A DNA stretch of 64,000 nucleotides from an uncultured Enterobacterales bacterium (GCA_946478305.1 CAMLBO010000013.1:1-64000), one strand, 5' to 3'. Counted from the first letter of the stretch, positions 38,072 to 49,408 are shown. Translations and numbers: made by a program. Notes: generated by a model from the letters alone, not told the origin.

Positions 38072-38719
38072 GTGCGACATCGTATTGTGATGCTGTTACT
38101 CGGTGCGGCGGTGCTGGTCACGTCCGGCTGTGGGTTCCACCTGCGTGGTGTGACGAACGTGCCCGACCAAATGAAAACCATCGTGCTCGACAGTTCCGAC
38201 CCTTACGGGCCGCTGACGCGTAATATTCGTACGCAGCTGCGTCTGAACGGTGTGACCATTGTTGATGATCCGAAGCGCAAAGATATTCCGTCACTGCGTA
38301 TCTTGGGTGAAAGAAGTGGCCAAACTACAGCTTCTATCTTCCAGGATGGTAAAACCGCCGAATACCAAATGGAAATGACCGTCTCTGCCCAGGTACTGTT
38401 ACCAGGGAAAGATCTCTATCCTTTGCAGGTAAAAGTGTTCCGTTCCTTCTTCGACAACCCGTTAACGGCGCTGGCGAAGGATAACGAACAGGACATCATT
38501 ACTGAAGAGATGCGTCAGCAAGCTGCTCAGCAGCTGATCCGTAAGTTGCTGACCGTACGTGCTGCCGAACAAGAGAAACTAGAAGCAACTGCTGTTGATA
38601 GCACACCCGTTGTTATCACCACAAAATCCTCAGCTAATGAAATGGCCGCTGAGAACGGGACAAGCCTGTCAGACAGCAAAACGGTTACCCCTAAACCGGC
38701 CAACCCGTTCGCTCAATGA
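38072..38719 (+). CDS. lptE: LPS assembly lipoprotein LptE
   Basis: Outer-membrane lipoprotein that plugs and helps fold the LptD barrel for LPS insertion. It is 215 residues. GTG 38072 is the start, preceded by AAGGAGGAG. The signal peptide ends in a TSGC lipobox with the lipidated Cys near residue 20. The core ([17 protein letters not shown]) is strongly conserved, and the last 50 residues are a low-complexity Ser/Thr/Lys tail. It overlaps holA by 4 bases. Confidence 0.95.
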   Translation: MRHRIVMLLLGAAVLVTSGCGFHLRGVTNVPDQMKTIVLDSSDPYGPLTRNIRTQLRLNGVTIVDDPKRKDIPSLRILGERSGQTTASIFQDGKTAEYQMEMTVSAQVLLPGKDLYPLQVKVFRSFFDNPLTALAKDNEQDIITEEMRQQAAQQLIRKLLTVRAAEQEKLEATAVDSTPVVITTKSSANEMAAENGTSLSDSKTVTPKPANPFAQ

Positions 38720-39756
38720 TCCGACTTTATCCTGAACAACTTGCCGCGCAGCTCCGAGAGGGGCTGCGCGCCTGTTATTTGTTATGCGGAAATGACCCGC
38801 TGCTGCTCCAGGAAAGTCAGGACAGCATTCGTAAAGCAGCCCAAGCGGCGGCCTTTGAGGAACACTACACTTTTACCCTTGATGCTCATACCGAATGGGA
38901 CGCTATTTTCAGTATCTGTCAGGCACTAAGTTTGTTCGCCACCCGCCAAACCCTGCTTCTGATCCTGCCTGAAAATGGGCCACCGGCACCGATGGGTGAG
39001 CAACTGGTTAAACTCACCCCCCTTTTACATGATGACATATTGTTGATTCTGCGCGGCACCAAGCTAACAAAGGCGCAAGAAAACAGTGCCTGGTTCAAAG
39101 CCCTCAGCGATCGTGGTGTGTTTGTCAGTTGCCAGACGCCAGAACAGGCGCAGCTTCCCCGCTGGGTAGCAAAACGCGCTAAAGAGCTCTCCCTCGAACT
39201 CGACGAGCCAGCCAATCAGCTATTATGCTACTGCTACGAAGGCAATCTGCTTGCATTAGCGCAGTCACTCGAGCGCCTGTCGCTGCTTTATCCCGATGGC
39301 AAACTGACCTTGTTACGGGTTGAAGAAGCCGTTAATGATGCTGCCCATTTCACGCCGTATCACTGGCTGGATGCCCTGCTGGCCGGAAAAAATAAACGTG
39401 CCTGGCATATTTTGCGTCAGTTGCAGCAAGAGGACAGCGAACCCGTGATCCTGTTACGCACCCTGCAACGTGAGTTGTTGATGCTGCTGAACCTCAGGCG
39501 AAAAATGGACAGCATCCCGCTGCGAACCCTGTTTGATCAATACAAAGTTTGGCAGAACCGCCGTACGCTGGTAACGCAGGCTCTGCAACGGTTGTCACTG
39601 CGCCAACTGCAACAAGCCGTCCATTTGCTGACAAAAATGGAAATCACGCTTAAACAAGACTACGGTCAATCTATCTGGCCTGAGCTTGAAAGCCTTTCCA
39701 TGTTGTTATGCGGAAAACCTTTGCCTGAAAGCTTTATTGATACCTGCGACTTCTAA
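38716..39756 (+). CDS. holA: DNA polymerase III delta subunit
   Basis: Clamp-loader subunit that opens the beta sliding clamp. It is 346 residues; the N-terminal AAA+-like fold lacks a functional Walker A, as usual for delta. The beta-binding helix region around [10 protein letters not shown] is present and the C-terminal collar domain is helical. It is coupled to lptE by an ATGA overlap and followed by nadD. Confidence 0.96.
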   Translation: MIRLYPEQLAAQLREGLRACYLLCGNDPLLLQESQDSIRKAAQAAAFEEHYTFTLDAHTEWDAIFSICQALSLFATRQTLLLILPENGPPAPMGEQLVKLTPLLHDDILLILRGTKLTKAQENSAWFKALSDRGVFVSCQTPEQAQLPRWVAKRAKELSLELDEPANQLLCYCYEGNLLALAQSLERLSLLYPDGKLTLLRVEEAVNDAAHFTPYHWLDALLAGKNKRAWHILRQLQQEDSEPVILLRTLQRELLMLLNLRRKMDSIPLRTLFDQYKVWQNRRTLVTQALQRLSLRQLQQAVHLLTKMEITLKQDYGQSIWPELESLSMLLCGKPLPESFIDTCDF

Positions 39757-39801
39757 AATACCCAAGTGGCTACCGATAAACATTTATCCAGGGACGCATT
39801 G

Positions 39802-40467
39802 ATGGCATTGCACACACTTTCTGAAAGCTCACTGCTGGCGCTGTTCGGCGGCACGTTTGATCCCATCCATTATGGTCATCTGCGGCCAGTAGAACAGCTG
39901 GCAAAAGAGACCGCGCTGGATAAGGTCATTTTACTGCCAAACAATGTGCCCCCCCATCGTCCGCAACCCCAGGCTTCTGCCCGGCAACGGCTCAAAATGG
40001 TCGAGTTAGCCGTCAAAGGTAACCCCTTGTTTTACGTAGATTCACGCGAACTTGAGGTCGATAAGCCCTCCTATACTATCGAGACTCTTGAAACGTTACG
40101 TAAAGAACATGGCGCGCAGCGCCCGCTGGCGTTTATCATCGGACAGGATTCATTGCTATCTCTTCACACGTGGCATCGCTGGGAAGAGTTACTGAGCTTT
40201 TGCCATTTGCTGGTGATGGCGCGCCCCGGTTATGCCGATCGGCTCGAGACGCCGCAATTACAGCACTGGTATGACAAACACCGGGTCTGCAACCCGGCGG
40301 AACTTAAAGAAAGAGCAGAGGGTATGATTTACCAGGCGAATACACCGCTGCTGGATATCTCGGCGACGGAAATTCGCCAACGCCACGGGGAAGGGAAAAG
40401 CTGTGCTGACCTGTTGCCCGCCGCAGTTGAGCGCTATATCGATTCACAGGGCTTATACCGTGGATAG
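39802..40467 (+). CDS. nadD: Nicotinate-mononucleotide adenylyltransferase
   Basis: Joins nicotinate mononucleotide and ATP to give deamido-NAD in NAD synthesis. It is 221 residues. The nucleotidyltransferase motif [11 protein letters not shown] is near residue 18 and the ISATEIR motif near the C-terminus. ATG 39802 was chosen because CAGGGA lies at a workable distance; GTG 39766 would add 12 residues without a ribosome-binding site. In E. coli cobC follows; here 216 non-coding bases lead straight to rsfS. Confidence 0.94.
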   Translation: MALHTLSESSLLALFGGTFDPIHYGHLRPVEQLAKETALDKVILLPNNVPPHRPQPQASARQRLKMVELAVKGNPLFYVDSRELEVDKPSYTIETLETLRKEHGAQRPLAFIIGQDSLLSLHTWHRWEELLSFCHLLVMARPGYADRLETPQLQHWYDKHRVCNPAELKERAEGMIYQANTPLLDISATEIRQRHGEGKSCADLLPAAVERYIDSQGLYRG

Positions 40468-40683
40468 CGAACGCATGGTATACTGCGCCGCTTAATTTCG
40501 GCTTGCGGCAGAGCTGTGACAATAACGAATGTAATTCATTGATTACCCGTCATTTTCAGCATTAATCCCGTATTTCGACTAACACTCTTTTTTTGAAAGC
40601 CCTCTTCTGCACGCCGCTTAAGCGCCCTTGCAGCAGAAGGTTTTCATCAAGCAAACCCGTTTCAACATCCCCAGGGGGAACCT

Positions 40684-41001
40684 TTGCAAGGTAAAGCGCT
40701 CCAAGATTTTGTTATCGATAAAATCGATGACCTGAAAGCACAAGACATCATTGCCATTGATGTTATTGGTAAATCCAGCATTACTGACTGCATGATCATC
40801 TGCACCGGTACATCCAGCCGTCACGTGATGTCTATCGCTGGCCATCTGGTTGAAGAAGTGAAAGCCGTTGGCCTCGACGCCATGGGTGTTAAAGGCATTA
40901 ATGAAGCTGATTGGGTGGTTGTCGATCTGGGTGAAGTGATTGTTCACGTCATGCAGGAAGAGAGTCGCCAGTTGTATGAGCTTGAGAAACTCTGGGCATA
41001 A
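40684..41001 (+). CDS. rsfS: Ribosomal silencing factor RsfS
   Basis: Binds ribosomal protein uL14 on the 50S subunit and blocks subunit joining when nutrients run low. It is 105 residues. The start is TTG at 40684, preceded by AGGGGGAA; the same start codon is used in E. coli and the N-terminus ([17 protein letters not shown]) is identical in pattern. It is 3 bases from rlmH, so the two ribosome-acting proteins are co-expressed. Confidence 0.96.
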   Translation: MQGKALQDFVIDKIDDLKAQDIIAIDVIGKSSITDCMIICTGTSSRHVMSIAGHLVEEVKAVGLDAMGVKGINEADWVVVDLGEVIVHVMQEESRQLYELEKLWA

Positions 41002-41004
41002 GAC

Positions 41005-41475
41005 GTGAAATTGCAACTCGTCGCTGTCGGAACGAAAATGCCCGACTGGGTTCAGACCGGATTTAACGATTATTTAAACCGTTTTCCGAAAGATATGCCC
41101 TTCGAACTGGTCGAAGTTACGGCCGGTAAGCGCGGTAAAAACGCTGACATCAAACGCATTCTGGAAAAAGAAGGTGAGCAGATGTTAGCGGCTGTCGGAA
41201 AAGGTAATCGTATTGTGACCCTGGATATTCCAGGGACACCGTGGGAAACCCCACAGCTTGCCCACCAGTTGGAACGTTGGAAACAGGACGGTCGTAATGT
41301 CAGCCTGTTAATTGGTGGTCCTGAAGGGTTAGCCCCGGCGTGTAAAGCCGCAGCAGAGCAGAGCTGGTCGCTCTCTCCGCTCACCCTCCCTCACCCGCTG
41401 GTGCGGGTGCTGGTCGCGGAAAGTCTTTACCGCGCATGGAGTATTACCACAAATCATCCATACCACCGGGAATAA
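41005..41475 (+). CDS. rlmH: 23S rRNA pseudouridine-1915 N3-methyltransferase RlmH
   Basis: SPOUT-family methyltransferase that modifies helix 69 of 23S rRNA on assembled 70S ribosomes. It is 156 residues with a GTG start. The SAM-binding knot includes LLIGGPEGL and [19 protein letters not shown] (split across the trefoil), and the C-terminus is HPYHRE. It is the second gene after rsfS and leads into mrdA. Confidence 0.97.
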   Translation: MKLQLVAVGTKMPDWVQTGFNDYLNRFPKDMPFELVEVTAGKRGKNADIKRILEKEGEQMLAAVGKGNRIVTLDIPGTPWETPQLAHQLERWKQDGRNVSLLIGGPEGLAPACKAAAEQSWSLSPLTLPHPLVRVLVAESLYRAWSITTNHPYHRE

Positions 41476-41514
41476 CCGGCTGGTGAATGTCAGCAACATG
41501 AATTAAGTAGTGGG

Positions 41515-43416
41515 ATGAAAATAGATCGTAACCCCTTTCGCGACTATACGGCTGAATCAGCCCTCTTTGTGCGCCGTGCACTGGTGGCGTTCGTCGGTAT
41601 TCTGCTACTCAGCGGTGTTCTGGCATTCAATCTGTACAATTTGCAGATAGTCCGCTTTCAGGATTACCAGACCCGCTCCAACGATAACCGCATTAAGCTG
41701 GTCCCCATCGCTCCCAGCCGCGGCATCATTTATGATCGCAACGGCACACCGCTGGCGTTGAACCGCACTATTTATCAGCTCGAACTGATGCCGGAAAAAG
41801 TCGACAATCTTCAGGCTACCCTTGAAGGGCTCAAGCCCATTGTCGATTTGACACCGGAAGATATCGAAAACTTCCAGAAAGAACGCAAACGTTCGCGCCG
41901 TTTCACCTCTATTGCCGTCAAAACTGCCCTGACTGAAGTTCAGGTAGCCCGGTTTGCGGTCAACCAATTCAATTTTCCCGGCGTTGAAGTCAAAGGCTAT
42001 CAGCGTCGTTACTATCCCTACGGTTCTGCCCTCACCCACGTGATTGGGTATGTGTCAAAAATCAACGACCGCGACGTCGAACGTCTGGATAAAGACGGCA
42101 TATTGGCAAACTACGCCGCCACGCATGATATTGGTAAACTCGGCATCGAGCGTTATTACGAAGAGACCCTGCACGGTAAAACCGGCTATGAAGAAGTTGA
42201 GGTGAATAACCGCGGCCGGGTGATCCGCCAACTGCACGAAGAAGCGCCGCAGGCGGGTAAAGATATCTATCTGACCATAGATTTACCGCTGCAAACATAT
42301 ATTGAACAGTTATTGGTGGACAGCCGTTCTGCCGTGGTGGTCTCTGACCCACGCGACGGCAGTATCCGCGCGCTGGTCTCCAATCCGAGCTATGATCCGA
42401 ACCTGTTCGTTGATGGTATCTCAAGTAAAGATTACAGCCGGCTGCTCGAAGACCCGAATAAACCCTTGATTAACCGTGCGACCCAGGGTGTTTATCCCCC
42501 AGCCTCAACGGTAAAACCTTATATTGCCGTCTCTGCATTAACGGCCGGAGTAATTACAAAAAGCACTTCTCTGTTTGATCCAGGCTGGTGGCAATTACCA
42601 GGCTCAGAAAAACGTTTTCGTGACTGGAAACACTGGGGCCATGGCCGTCTGAATGTCACCAAAGCGCTGGAGGAGTCTGCCGACACCTTCTTCTATCAGG
42701 TCGCCTACGATCTGGGTATTGATCGCCTGTCAGAGTGGATGGAGAAATTTGGCTACGGTCACTACTCCGGCATCGATCTTTCGGAAGAGCGCAGTGGCAA
42801 CATGCCTAACCGTGACTGGAAGTTCAAACGTTTCAAAAAACCCTGGTATCAGGGTGACACCATTCCTGTCGGCATCGGCCAGGGTTATTGGACGGCGACA
42901 CCGATACAAATTATGAAAGCCATGACCACATTGATCAACGACGGTGATGTGAAAACGCCGCATCTGCTGCTCAGTACCCGGGTTGATGGCAAGCTGGTGC
43001 CCTACGAGCAGCAGGAAAAAACGCAAATCGGTGACATCCATTCCGGCTATTGGGAAATAGCCAAAGATGGGATGTACGGCGTGGCCAACCGGCCCAACGG
43101 TACCGCTCGCAAAAGTTTTGCTGATGCGCCTTATAAAGCTGCGGCTAAGTCCGGCACAGCACAAGTTTACGGTTTGAAAGCCAATGAAATCTATAATGCG
43201 CATAAGATAGCCGAACATCTGCGCGACCATAAATTGATGACTGCCTTCGCGCCATTCAATAACCCGACGGTTGCCGTCGCCGTTATTCTTGAAAATGGCG
43301 GGGCCGGTCCTGCTGTGGGTACGATTACCCGCCAGATACTCGACCATATTTTGTTGGGCGATAACACGACACAATTACCGGCTGACGCACCGCCGCCGGG
43401 AACCGAAGGTGATTAA
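41515..43416 (+). CDS. mrdA: Peptidoglycan transpeptidase PBP2
   Basis: Class B penicillin-binding protein that cross-links side-wall peptidoglycan with RodA and sets rod shape. It is 633 residues. A single membrane helix at about 20-45 precedes the pedestal domain, then the transpeptidase. SxxK is STVK, SxN reads SAD in EESADTFFYQ, and KTG reads KSGTAQ. The residue before the catalytic Ser is Ala (PPASTVKP), where E. coli has Gly. It is followed 6 bases later by mrdB. Confidence 0.97.
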   Translation: MKIDRNPFRDYTAESALFVRRALVAFVGILLLSGVLAFNLYNLQIVRFQDYQTRSNDNRIKLVPIAPSRGIIYDRNGTPLALNRTIYQLELMPEKVDNLQATLEGLKPIVDLTPEDIENFQKERKRSRRFTSIAVKTALTEVQVARFAVNQFNFPGVEVKGYQRRYYPYGSALTHVIGYVSKINDRDVERLDKDGILANYAATHDIGKLGIERYYEETLHGKTGYEEVEVNNRGRVIRQLHEEAPQAGKDIYLTIDLPLQTYIEQLLVDSRSAVVVSDPRDGSIRALVSNPSYDPNLFVDGISSKDYSRLLEDPNKPLINRATQGVYPPASTVKPYIAVSALTAGVITKSTSLFDPGWWQLPGSEKRFRDWKHWGHGRLNVTKALEESADTFFYQVAYDLGIDRLSEWMEKFGYGHYSGIDLSEERSGNMPNRDWKFKRFKKPWYQGDTIPVGIGQGYWTATPIQIMKAMTTLINDGDVKTPHLLLSTRVDGKLVPYEQQEKTQIGDIHSGYWEIAKDGMYGVANRPNGTARKSFADAPYKAAAKSGTAQVYGLKANEIYNAHKIAEHLRDHKLMTAFAPFNNPTVAVAVILENGGAGPAVGTITRQILDHILLGDNTTQLPADAPPPGTEGD

Positions 43417-43422
43417 CCAATC

Positions 43423-44535
43423 ATGACTGAAAGCCAACAAAAAGGGTCGCTGTGGTCGAAGATGCACATCGACCTTACCCTGCTGCTGATTGTTCTGGCG
43501 CTGCTTGCCTACAGCGCCTTCGTGATGTGGAGCGCCAGCGGCCAGGACATCGGTATGATGGAGCGCAAAATCGGCCAGATTGTGATGGGGTTAATCATCA
43601 TGCTGGTGATGGCGCAAATCCCACCACGCGTTTATGAAAGCTGGGCGCCCTACCTCTACATCGTGTGCGTGCTGCTGTTAGTGCTGGTGGATGCCTTCGG
43701 CACCATCAGTAAAGGGGCGCAGCGCTGGCTTGATCTCGGCGTGGTACGGTTTCAGCCCTCAGAGCTGGCGAAAATCGCTGTGCCGCTGATGGTAGCCCGC
43801 TTTATCAACCGTGATGTCTGCCCACCTTCGCTAAAAAATACGGCGATTGCGCTCGCACTGATCTTTATTCCTACCCTGCTGGTGGCCGCACAGCCCGATC
43901 TGGGCACCTCAATTCTGATCGCCGCTTCTGGCCTGTTTGTCCTGTTCCTGTCCGGGATGAGTTGGAAACTGATTGCCGTTGCTGCCCTGCTGGTTGCGGC
44001 GTTTATCCCCATCCTGTGGTTCTTCCTGATGCACGACTACCAACGTGATCGTGTCATGATGCTGCTCGATCCGGAGAGCGACCCGCTCGGGGCTGGTTAC
44101 CATATTATCCAATCCAAAATCGCCATCGGTTCAGGCGGTTTGTCAGGCAAAGGTTGGCTACACGGCACGCAATCCCAGCTCGAATTTCTGCCCGAACGAC
44201 ACACTGACTTTATCTTTGCCGTACTGGCAGAGGAGCTCGGTCTGATCGGCGTGTTGGTACTGCTGGGACTCTACTTATGTCTCATCATGCGCGGTCTGGT
44301 GATTGCCTCCCACGCTCAAACCACCTTTGGCCGCGTGATGGCCGGAGGTCTGATGTTAATTTTATTCGTTTATGTGTTTGTTAACATCGGCATGGTCAGT
44401 GGCATTGTCCCGGTGGTTGGGGTACCTTTGCCACTGGTCAGCTATGGCGGCTCAGCACTCATTGTGCTGATGGCAGGGTTTGGTATCGTCATGTCGATAC
44501 ATACTCATCGAAAAATGTTGTCAAAAAATTTATAG
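43423..44535 (+). CDS. mrdB: Rod-shape glycosyltransferase RodA
   Basis: SEDS-family membrane glycosyltransferase that polymerises lipid II for the side wall together with PBP2. It is 370 residues with about ten transmembrane helices. The extracellular loop has the catalytic Asp region in [18 protein letters not shown]. The [15 protein letters not shown] stretch near the end is a SEDS hallmark. It is co-transcribed with mrdA and rlpA. Confidence 0.97.
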   Translation: MTESQQKGSLWSKMHIDLTLLLIVLALLAYSAFVMWSASGQDIGMMERKIGQIVMGLIIMLVMAQIPPRVYESWAPYLYIVCVLLLVLVDAFGTISKGAQRWLDLGVVRFQPSELAKIAVPLMVARFINRDVCPPSLKNTAIALALIFIPTLLVAAQPDLGTSILIAASGLFVLFLSGMSWKLIAVAALLVAAFIPILWFFLMHDYQRDRVMMLLDPESDPLGAGYHIIQSKIAIGSGGLSGKGWLHGTQSQLEFLPERHTDFIFAVLAEELGLIGVLVLLGLYLCLIMRGLVIASHAQTTFGRVMAGGLMLILFVYVFVNIGMVSGIVPVVGVPLPLVSYGGSALIVLMAGFGIVMSIHTHRKMLSKNL

Positions 44536-44544
44536 AGGTGAGCA

Positions 44545-45651
44545 ATGCGTAAGGAGTGGCTTGGAGCTGTCATCATTGGGTTGCTGTTGAGTGGTTGTGC
44601 GACTGACGAAACGCAGCCACAGCAGGCTCCACCGCAACAAGCCTATAACGGCCCTGTGGTGGAAATTGGTGGCGCTGACCCGCGTTACGAGCTTTATAAT
44701 CAGGGCACCAGCCAGGATTATTCCGTTAATGGCAAAACCTACAAAATCGTTAAAGATCCCTCTAACTTTTCGCAGGTCGGTCAGGCTGCCTGGTACGGGC
44801 AGGAAAACGGCGGCAACACCACGGCAATTGGTGAGGAATTCGATCCCAATGCCATGACCGCCGCCCACCCTACGCTACCGATCCCGAGTTACGTTCGTGT
44901 CACCAACTTAGCCAATGGCCGTATGTTAGTGGTACGTGTGAACGATCGTGGTCCTTATGTCGCTGGCAAAATTATCGATCTGTCCCAGGCCGCCGCCGAG
45001 CGTCTGAATTTGACCAACAGCACGAAGGTAAGAATTGACTTTATAACTGTCGCACCGGACGGCTCACTGTCAGGTCCCGGCACTATTGGTACTACGGTCG
45101 CCAAGCAATCTTACGCACTGCCAGGCCGCCCTGATTTAGGTTCGAGCGGAATGGGCACGCCGGTGCAAACCACACCAACAGATACCAGTGCAAATGTGCA
45201 TCCAATTGATAACAGCACGCTGAGTAGCGGCGATGAAGCGAATACTGTCGCTTCAACGTCGACTTCAGCCAGTACGGGCGCCACAGGTGGCGGTTTTCTG
45301 AAAGCGCCTTCGGCTGTACCACAGGGAATTTTGGAGAAAGATGAACCTGCCGCACCTGCGATGGCCGCAGTGGCTGCACCGGTCGCTGTCGCTGCAACTG
45401 CAGCACATGGCGCATCCTCCACTACCGGTGGCAGTTATATGGTGCAGGTTGGTGCCTTGAGCAATCCACAAAACGCCGCGTTATGGCAGAAAAGTCTGAG
45501 CCAAAAATTCTCTGTGCCGGGTAAAGTTCAGCCAAACGGCAGCATGTATCGAGTTCAGCTGGGTCCAATGAGCCGCCAGCAGGCGGAACAGCTTAAGCAA
45601 CGTTTAGCCAGCGAAGCACAACAACAATCCTTTGTTGTTTCAGCGATGTAA
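44545..45651 (+). CDS. rlpA: Septal-ring lytic transglycosylase / lipoprotein RlpA
   Basis: Outer-membrane lipoprotein of 368 residues. The signal peptide ends in LLSGC (lipidated Cys near 17). The double-psi beta-barrel domain is about 75-165 (ASYG-type motif here QAAWYG, plus VRVNDRGPY). A long Ala/Ser/Thr/Pro-rich linker follows, then a C-terminal SPOR domain (about 290-365) that binds denuded glycan strands at the division site. In some species RlpA is a lytic transglycosylase; activity here is not shown by sequence. Confidence 0.95.
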   Translation: MRKEWLGAVIIGLLLSGCATDETQPQQAPPQQAYNGPVVEIGGADPRYELYNQGTSQDYSVNGKTYKIVKDPSNFSQVGQAAWYGQENGGNTTAIGEEFDPNAMTAAHPTLPIPSYVRVTNLANGRMLVVRVNDRGPYVAGKIIDLSQAAAERLNLTNSTKVRIDFITVAPDGSLSGPGTIGTTVAKQSYALPGRPDLGSSGMGTPVQTTPTDTSANVHPIDNSTLSSGDEANTVASTSTSASTGATGGGFLKAPSAVPQGILEKDEPAAPAMAAVAAPVAVAATAAHGASSTTGGSYMVQVGALSNPQNAALWQKSLSQKFSVPGKVQPNGSMYRVQLGPMSRQQAEQLKQRLASEAQQQSFVVSAM

Positions 45652-45672
45652 GCGCGCTTCAACCCTTTTCTG

Positions 45673-45695
45673 AACGGGGCTATGGCCCCGTTTGT
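45673..45695 (+). terminator. Probable terminator after rlpA
   Basis: AACGGGGC / GCCCCGTTT stem-loop with a TATG loop and the short tail TTTGTG. Confidence 0.75.
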
Positions 45696-45823
45696 GTAAC
45701 TCGCCAATTAAAGGTAAAAAAGGGTAAACACCTTCAAGCCGCCGTAATGGCAGATGTCTGAATATGTCGATTCTGCTATAGTGTGGCACGTTTTTAACTT
45801 ACTTCGGATGTTGCTGTCTCCTC

Positions 45824-47032
45824 ATGAAACATGTCACTACCTCACTTTTAGTCAAAAGCCTCGCTTTTGGCACAGCCCTGACCTTCTGCGCAGCGTCCGC
45901 CTATGCCGACGATGTTAATTTAAAGACGATGATCCCAGGTGTTCCGCAAATTGATGCCGAAGCCTATATCCTGATCGACTACAACTCAGGCAAAGTGCTG
46001 GCAGAAATGAACGCCGACGCGCGCCGTGACCCAGCCAGCCTGACCAAAATGATGACCAGCTATGTTATTGGTCAGTCGATTAAAGCCGGTAAAATCACGC
46101 CGAACGACATGGTGACCGTCGGTCAGGATGCATGGGCGACCGGTAACCCGGTGTTTAAAGGCTCCTCCCTGATGTTCCTCAAACCAGGCGATCGCGTAGC
46201 CGTTTCTGAACTGAACCGCGGCATTATTTTGCAATCAGGTAACGACGCCTGTGTAGCGATGGCCGATTATGTTGCCGGTAGCCAAGATGCCTTCGTTGGT
46301 TTGATGAACAATTACGTTAACGCGCTGGGTTTGAAAAACACACACTTCGGTACCGTACACGGCCTGGATGCTGCCGGACAATTCAGTTCCGCACGTGATA
46401 TGGCGTTGATCGGTCAGGCGTTAATCCGTGACGTGCCTGAAGAGTATGCGACTTACAAAGAGAAAGAGTTCACCTTCAACAAAATTCGTCAAATGAACCG
46501 CAACGGCCTGTTGTGGGACACCAGTCTCAATGTTGACGGCATTAAAACGGGTCACACTGAATCTGCCGGGTATAACCTGGTCGCTTCTGCGACTGAAGGA
46601 CAGATGCGTCTGATCTCGGCGGTAATGGGGGGTCATACCTATAAAGGCCGTGAAGTTGAAAGTAAAAAGCTGCTGACCTGGGGCTTCCGTTTCTTCGAAA
46701 CCGTTTCTCCACTGAAAGCCGGTAAAGAGTTCGCTTCAGAGCCAGTCTGGTTTGGCGACACTGACCGCGTTGCGCTGGGCGTAGATAAAGACGCTTACCT
46801 GACCATCCCACGTGGCCGCATGAAAGACCTGAAAGCCAGCTATGTGCTTAACAGCCCTGAGTTACATGCACCATTGCAGAAAAATCAGGTGGTGGGTTCA
46901 ATCAACTTCCAGCTGGATGGCAAAACTATTGACGAGCGCCCATTGGTGGTGCTGAATGAAGTCAAAGAAGGTGGTTTCTTTGGCCGTATCGTCGATTATA
47001 TCAAGCTAATGTTCCATCATTGGTTCGGCTAA
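45824..47032 (+). CDS. dacA: D-alanyl-D-alanine carboxypeptidase PBP5
   Basis: Removes the terminal D-Ala from pentapeptide stems and keeps cell shape even. It is 402 residues with an Sec signal peptide ending SAYA before DD (about residue 28). The active-site SxxK is in [11 protein letters not shown], SxN in LQSGNDAC and KTG in [10 protein letters not shown]-terminal beta-domain is followed by the amphipathic membrane anchor ([16 protein letters not shown]). It is a single-gene unit with a terminator. Confidence 0.98.
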   Translation: MKHVTTSLLVKSLAFGTALTFCAASAYADDVNLKTMIPGVPQIDAEAYILIDYNSGKVLAEMNADARRDPASLTKMMTSYVIGQSIKAGKITPNDMVTVGQDAWATGNPVFKGSSLMFLKPGDRVAVSELNRGIILQSGNDACVAMADYVAGSQDAFVGLMNNYVNALGLKNTHFGTVHGLDAAGQFSSARDMALIGQALIRDVPEEYATYKEKEFTFNKIRQMNRNGLLWDTSLNVDGIKTGHTESAGYNLVASATEGQMRLISAVMGGHTYKGREVESKKLLTWGFRFFETVSPLKAGKEFASEPVWFGDTDRVALGVDKDAYLTIPRGRMKDLKASYVLNSPELHAPLQKNQVVGSINFQLDGKTIDERPLVVLNEVKEGGFFGRIVDYIKLMFHHWFG

Positions 47033-47109
47033 GCCGGGCTTGAAATCGCCGGTTATGCCCCCATTTGATAGTAATAGTTTTGAAACAAAGAATATTGCCA
47101 TCAAATTTT

Positions 47110-47142
47110 ATAACTCCCGCTCTGGCGGGAGTTATAATTTTA
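47110..47142 (+). terminator. Rho-independent terminator after dacA
   Basis: ATAACTCCCGC / GCGGGAGTTAT perfect 11-bp stem with TTTTAT after it. It lies 32 bases before ybeD. Confidence 0.85.
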
Positions 47143-47173
47143 TCAATACGCTGTTAAACACGCTGGAGTGCAC

Positions 47174-47437
47174 ATGAAAACCAAACTTAACGAACTGCTC
47201 GAATTCCCATGCACCTTTACTTATAAAGTAATGGGCCTGGCACAACCCGAGTTAGTTGATCAGGTTGTGGAAGTCGTGCAACGCCATGCACCTGGCGATT
47301 ACAATCCTCAGGTAAAACCGAGCAGTAAAGGGAATTACCACTCCGTTTCAATTACGATAAACGCTACCCATATCGATCAGGTCGAAACCCTGTATGACGA
47401 ATTGGGTAACCTCGAAATTGTCCGCATGGTGTTGTAA
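47174..47437 (+). CDS. ybeD: DUF493 protein YbeD
   Basis: An 87-residue protein nearly identical to E. coli YbeD, with an ACT-like ferredoxin fold ([23 protein letters not shown]). It is often found beside lipB and proposed to be linked to lipoate metabolism; no activity is known. ATG 47174 follows CTGGAG. The in-frame GTG 47168 overlaps that site. Confidence 0.95.
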   Translation: MKTKLNELLEFPCTFTYKVMGLAQPELVDQVVEVVQRHAPGDYNPQVKPSSKGNYHSVSITINATHIDQVETLYDELGNLEIVRMVL

Positions 47438-47513
47438 ACCTTCCCTCGCGAGCTGAATAACGCAGTGCCGACTCTGGTGCTGCGTTACTATTTCTGCCCC
47501 TCCCTCTTTCTAA

Positions 47514-48197
47514 ATGGCGATGGCTGCTGTGCAACAAGATAAACTGCAACAACGTATTGTGTTACGTCAGCTGGGTCTCCAGCCTTACGAACCGGTATCC
47601 CGCGCGATGCATCTGTTCACCGACACCCGTACCGCAGACTCGCAGGATGAAATCTGGCTGGTTGAACATCAAAAAGTCTTCACCCAGGGCCAGGCAGGTA
47701 AAGCGGAACACGTTCTTCTACCCGGCAATATTCCGGTCATTCAGAGCGATCGCGGCGGCCAGGTCACCTACCACGGCCCAGGCCAGCAGGTGATGTACGT
47801 GATGATCGATTTGAAGCGCAAAAAGATGGGCGTCCGCCAGCTCGTCACTGCTATTGAACAAACCGTTGTCGATACGCTGGCACATTTCTCCATCGATGCG
47901 TACCCGCGCCCTGACGCCCCTGGGGTCTACGTTGACCACAAAAAAATCTGCTCGCTGGGCCTGCGCATCCGTAAAGGCTGTTCATTGCATGGCCTTGCGC
48001 TCAACATCAATATGGACCTCGACCCCTTCCTGCGAATTAATCCCTGTGGTTATGCGGGTTTGCAAATGACCCAGGTGAGCCAGGAAAAGCCCGGCATTAC
48101 GGTCGATGACGTGATGCCCGTGCTGGTAAAGTCTTTTAATAATCTTCTGGATTACCAACAAGTTGATTATCTGCCTTGGCACGCCGACGCGTATTGA
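47514..48197 (+). CDS. lipB: Octanoyl-ACP:protein N-octanoyltransferase LipB
   Basis: Transfers octanoate from acyl carrier protein to lipoyl domains, the first step of endogenous lipoylation. It is 227 residues. The signature [14 protein letters not shown] is near residue 82, and the catalytic Lys/Cys pair lies in [10 protein letters not shown] and NPCGYAGL. The N-terminus is about ten residues longer than in E. coli; later in-frame starts (47520, GTG 47529) are possible. LipA downstream inserts the sulfurs. Confidence 0.95.
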   Translation: MAMAAVQQDKLQQRIVLRQLGLQPYEPVSRAMHLFTDTRTADSQDEIWLVEHQKVFTQGQAGKAEHVLLPGNIPVIQSDRGGQVTYHGPGQQVMYVMIDLKRKKMGVRQLVTAIEQTVVDTLAHFSIDAYPRPDAPGVYVDHKKICSLGLRIRKGCSLHGLALNINMDLDPFLRINPCGYAGLQMTQVSQEKPGITVDDVMPVLVKSFNNLLDYQQVDYLPWHADAY

Positions 48198-48369
48198 TGT
48201 TAAAAAAATGTACACTTTGTTGCTTTAGAGCACTTCAGGGGCTGAATAGTGAGCGCCATCAGTGTTATAATTTTTGCAATATTGCTAATTTTTTTTAATG
48301 AATCAGCCCGTTCATTAAATGTCCTGAAAAACTCGAATTACGAGAGACGAACCTGGAACCTGCAAGCTT

Positions 48370-49335
48370 ATGAGTAAACCGATTCAGATGGAACGCGGCG
48401 TTAAATACCGTGATGCAGATAAGATGGCGTTAATCCCGGTGAAAACCGTGGTCAGTGACCGGCAGGAAATGTTGCGTAAGCCGGCATGGATGAAAATCAA
48501 ACTTCCGGCCGATTCGACCCGAATTCAGGGCATCAAAGCGGCGCTGCGTAAAAATGGCCTGCACTCCGTTTGTGAAGAAGCAGCCTGCCCTAATCTGTCT
48601 GAATGCTTCAACCACGGCACCGCTACTTTTATGATCCTCGGCGCGATTTGTACCCGCCGTTGCCCATTCTGTGACGTAGCCCACGGCCGCCCAACGGCGC
48701 CAGATGCGAACGAGCCGCAAAAACTGGCACAGACTATCGCCGATATGGGACTGCGTTATGTCGTCATCACCTCCGTTGATCGCGACGATCTGCGTGACGG
48801 CGGTGCCCAGCACTTCGCCGACTGTATCGCCGCTATCCGTGAGAAGAATCCTACGATAAAAATAGAGACCCTGGTGCCTGATTTCCGTGGCCGTATGGAC
48901 CGTGCGCTCGACATCCTTAATGCAACACCCCCGGATGTCTTTAACCACAATCTGGAAAACGTACCACGCGTTTACCGTCAGGTCCGCCCGGGCGCAAACT
49001 ACGAGTGGTCACTGACTTTACTACAGCGTTTTAAAGAGGCGCACCCGGAGATCCCAACAAAATCAGGTTTGATGGTTGGACTCGGTGAAACTAATGCAGA
49101 AATCGTAGAAGTGATGCGCGACCTGCGCCGCCATGGTGTAACGATGCTGACCCTCGGCCAGTATCTCCAGCCAAGCCGTCACCACTTGCCGGTTCAGCGC
49201 TATGTCAGCCCTGAAGAGTTTGATGAGATGAAGGCTGAAGCGATGGCGATGGGCTTTACTCACGCTGCATGCGGACCTTTTGTGCGTTCTTCATACCACG
49301 CTGACCTGCAAGCCAAAGGGCTGGAAGTCAAATAA
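48370..49335 (+). CDS. lipA: Lipoyl synthase
   Basis: Radical-SAM enzyme that inserts two sulfurs into octanoyl groups. It is 321 residues. The auxiliary cluster cysteines are in [12 protein letters not shown], the radical-SAM triad is CTRRCPFC, and the third ligand to the auxiliary cluster is the Ser in RSSYHAD near the C-terminus. It has its own AT-rich 170-base leader after lipB and ends at a strong terminator shared with tatE. Confidence 0.98.
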   Translation: MSKPIQMERGVKYRDADKMALIPVKTVVSDRQEMLRKPAWMKIKLPADSTRIQGIKAALRKNGLHSVCEEAACPNLSECFNHGTATFMILGAICTRRCPFCDVAHGRPTAPDANEPQKLAQTIADMGLRYVVITSVDRDDLRDGGAQHFADCIAAIREKNPTIKIETLVPDFRGRMDRALDILNATPPDVFNHNLENVPRVYRQVRPGANYEWSLTLLQRFKEAHPEIPTKSGLMVGLGETNAEIVEVMRDLRRHGVTMLTLGQYLQPSRHHLPVQRYVSPEEFDEMKAEAMAMGFTHAACGPFVRSSYHADLQAKGLEVK

Positions 49336-49373
49336 GGGTTACACCTTGTTACTTTTCAAATGCCAGAAATGCT

Positions 49374-49408
49374 AAAAACGGTTGCTCACAGGAGCAACCG
49401 TTTTTTTT
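49374..49408. terminator. Bidirectional terminator between lipA and tatE
   Basis: AAAACGGTTGCTC / GAGCAACCGTTTT stem with eight T on the plus side and five T on the minus side, between convergent genes. Confidence 0.9.
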
